A DNA stretch of 64,000 nt, from assembly GCA_001898225.1 (NCBI GenBank), contig MKTJ01000036.1, positions 249,156-313,155 on the forward strand, read 5' to 3'. The position numbers were made by a program, and so were the translations under genes. Source of the stretch: Chloroflexi bacterium 54-19. Its GTDB lineage: Bacteria; Chloroflexota; Chloroflexia; Chloroheliales; Chloroheliaceae. The notes below the pieces were generated by a model, which was not told where the DNA came from, made no database searches, and worked only from the letters and a program-made list of their open reading frames with translations. Shown piece by piece: positions 62,932-64,000 of the stretch (its first letter is position 1; each line of letters begins with the position of its first letter).

Positions 62932-63308
62932 ATCGGTTGCCTGGCCAGAGCTAGCGATTAGCGCTAACTCAAACTTAAAAACTTAACATGAATCATCCAG
63001 AATTACCCAGGTCCGTACATGGCCTGGGTTTTCTAATTTCCCATCTTGATGCGCCTCGGAAATTATACCTGCGCAACTGCCACCTCGAACACTACAAGGG
63101 TGAAAACCACCAGGAAAGTGTCGACAAAAGTCCTATCCCTATTATGTTAAATTTGTTCTATATTTATATTAGAAGTAGTCACCAGGATTCCAGAAGTAGC
63201 TCCCTTTCATTTTTATAGTGCGCTACGTTGCAAAATCGGGTGGTATTGGAGCAGTACTCGCGTTAGACCATTTTACAGGATTGAGCCTTATAAAAAGGAG
63301 AAATAAGG
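62932..63308. other. 377-nt intergenic region
   Basis: It holds the terminator at 63005-63034 and the AAAGGAG ribosome site for the surface protein at 63309. A plus frame at 62988-63218 crosses the terminator hairpin and has no family signal, so it is not called. Confidence 0.5.
63005..63034 (+). terminator. Intrinsic terminator of the hybrid kinase gene
   Basis: ACCCAGG (63005-63011) pairs with CCTGGGT (63023-63029) and is followed by TTTC. Located 74 nt after the kinase stop. Confidence 0.75.
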
Positions 63309-64000
63309 TTGAGTTTGATTAAATCGCCCAAAGAGGGGAAGATACAGGTTGGCTACTCCTTAAACCCGGCCAGGTTAAGTAACTGGCTTTTAGTAGCTGC
63401 CCTGGTTTTGGTGGTTCTCTTCTCTGGATTTTCCAGCCAGGCGACCGCGTCCGCCAGTTCGAATAATAGTAGTGGGAAAGCGTCCGCTTCCGGCCAGGAT
63501 GGTCCCATTGCCAGCGGCACTATTCTTACACCCAGCGTTACCTTAGCCAAAACAGGCCCTGCTACGGTAAAGGCTGGGGGAGCCTTGACTTACAACCTGA
63601 AAATAACCAATTCCGACCCAATTAGCTATTTCGGAGAATTGGTGGACCTGTACCCGACCGAGGTGACTTATAGCGGGCCAATTAGTTTCACCGATGAGAC
63701 CACTCATTACTGTGAGAACGAGCCAGTGACTCCCACTTTAACTCCACCTGGCCTAACCCAGATTGATGAGTCAGATGTAGGCGGCCTGATTTTGTGCTAT
63801 TATGTCGTGCAGCCTAATTCTTCAGTATCTATAAATGTGGAATTTACCGCCAATGGGACCGGAAGCGCCTGTTTTGTAAACCAGAGCGCAACCATCTTTA
63901 TACCTTACGATGGTCCTGGACCCACGCTCACAAGCATTTCCAAGCTAGACCCTGGAAAAGCCATTCAAAATGACGCGCCACCTACCAGCATCCTATTCTC
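63309..64000 (+). CDS. Secreted DUF11-type surface protein, 3' end cut by window edge
   Basis: A TTG at 63309, 7 nt after AAAGGAG, opens a frame that stays open to the edge (230 codons). It starts LSLIKSPKEGK and has a hydrophobic signal segment (about 26-48, WLLVAALVLVVLFSGFSS) and an Ala/Ser/Asn-rich linker. It continues VTLAKTGPATVKAGGALTYNLKITN, the DUF11 (conserved repeat) pattern of cell-surface adhesive or structural proteins. Like the Kelch protein it would be exported. Not called by standard ATG-based methods. Confidence 0.75.
   Translation, partial: MSLIKSPKEGKIQVGYSLNPARLSNWLLVAALVLVVLFSGFSSQATASASSNNSSGKASASGQDGPIASGTILTPSVTLAKTGPATVKAGGALTYNLKITNSDPISYFGELVDLYPTEVTYSGPISFTDETTHYCENEPVTPTLTPPGLTQIDESDVGGLILCYYVVQPNSSVSINVEFTANGTGSACFVNQSATIFIPYDGPGPTLTSISKLDPGKAIQNDAPPTSILF

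Noticed and set aside
62988..63218. Plus-strand 76-aa frame after the hybrid kinase
   Set aside because: It begins inside the terminator region and reads through the hairpin; no homology signal.
1..64000. tRNA, rRNA and CRISPR arrays
   Set aside because: No tRNA T-loop/acceptor pattern, no rRNA-like conserved stretch and no regularly spaced identical repeats were seen on reading both strands; small or degenerate RNAs could be missed without a covariance search.

Overview
The window is a moderately GC-rich bacterial chromosome segment. The best guess for the host is a Chloroflexota (Chloroflexi) lineage. The pointers are secreted lipoproteins with long Thr/Ala linkers, an F420-dependent-type oxidoreductase, a large MalT/LAL-type LuxR regulator, Kelch and DUF11-type surface proteins and frequent TTG starts. 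This assignment is inference; there is no rRNA or other phylogenetic marker to settle it. No rRNA, tRNA or CRISPR array was found.

Layout. 1-4.8 kb: a sugar-catabolism cluster on the minus strand (ThuA-like, Gfo/Idh/MocA oxidoreductase, two xylose-isomerase-like TIM-barrel proteins) with a divergent AraC regulator. 4.8-11 kb: a nitronate-monooxygenase-like flavoprotein, an apparently leaderless GntR regulator followed by an SHMT-like PLP enzyme, then asd followed by a peptide-type binding lipoprotein. 11-17.5 kb: a plus-strand series murG, EamA transporter, GH13 glucosidase and SDR, then a spheroidene-monooxygenase-like (CrtA) gene. 17.4-27.1 kb: an acidic disordered protein, a membrane protein with a Q/N/P/Y-rich tail, a double-cupredoxin lipoprotein, a MoCo-sulfurase-like PLP enzyme, a 1,000-residue LuxR-type ATPase regulator and a membrane protein. 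27.2-31.9 kb: a response regulator and a divergent sensor kinase, a small helix-turn-helix-like protein and a CNNM/CorC transporter. 32.2-35.9 kb: a complete osmoprotectant ABC transporter. 36-43.7 kb: ppk, tsaD, a YcaQ-like protein, radC, a small upstream protein and comM.

43.7-45.8 kb is the compositional outlier: an AT-rich island with one gene, a GHKL ATPase joined to a PD-(D/E)XK-like nuclease domain and split by a -1 frameshift in an A-rich tract. Its N-box also has Gln where GHKL enzymes have the catalytic Glu. This is the best candidate for an undescribed (probably defence-related, possibly decaying) system. After it come an ABC-2 exporter, a GNAT enzyme, an alpha/beta hydrolase, a gap holding a probable transposase scar, a 2-oxoacid dehydrogenase E1alpha-E1beta-E2 operon, a 14-repeat Kelch surface protein, an F420-type LLM oxidoreductase, a hybrid histidine kinase and the beginning of a DUF11-type surface protein.

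Regulatory layer. Two perfect TGTGA-N6-TCACA sites (16265 and 22951) suggest a CRP/FNR-type regulon. A perfect 13-bp inverted repeat precedes the osmoprotectant operon, and a hairpin after its binding-protein gene could set component ratios. A 15-bp direct repeat precedes the cupredoxin gene. A dispersed intergenic repeat family recurs at about 2.6, 11.2, 30.3 and 41.9 kb. Twelve intrinsic-terminator hairpins delimit most transcription units.
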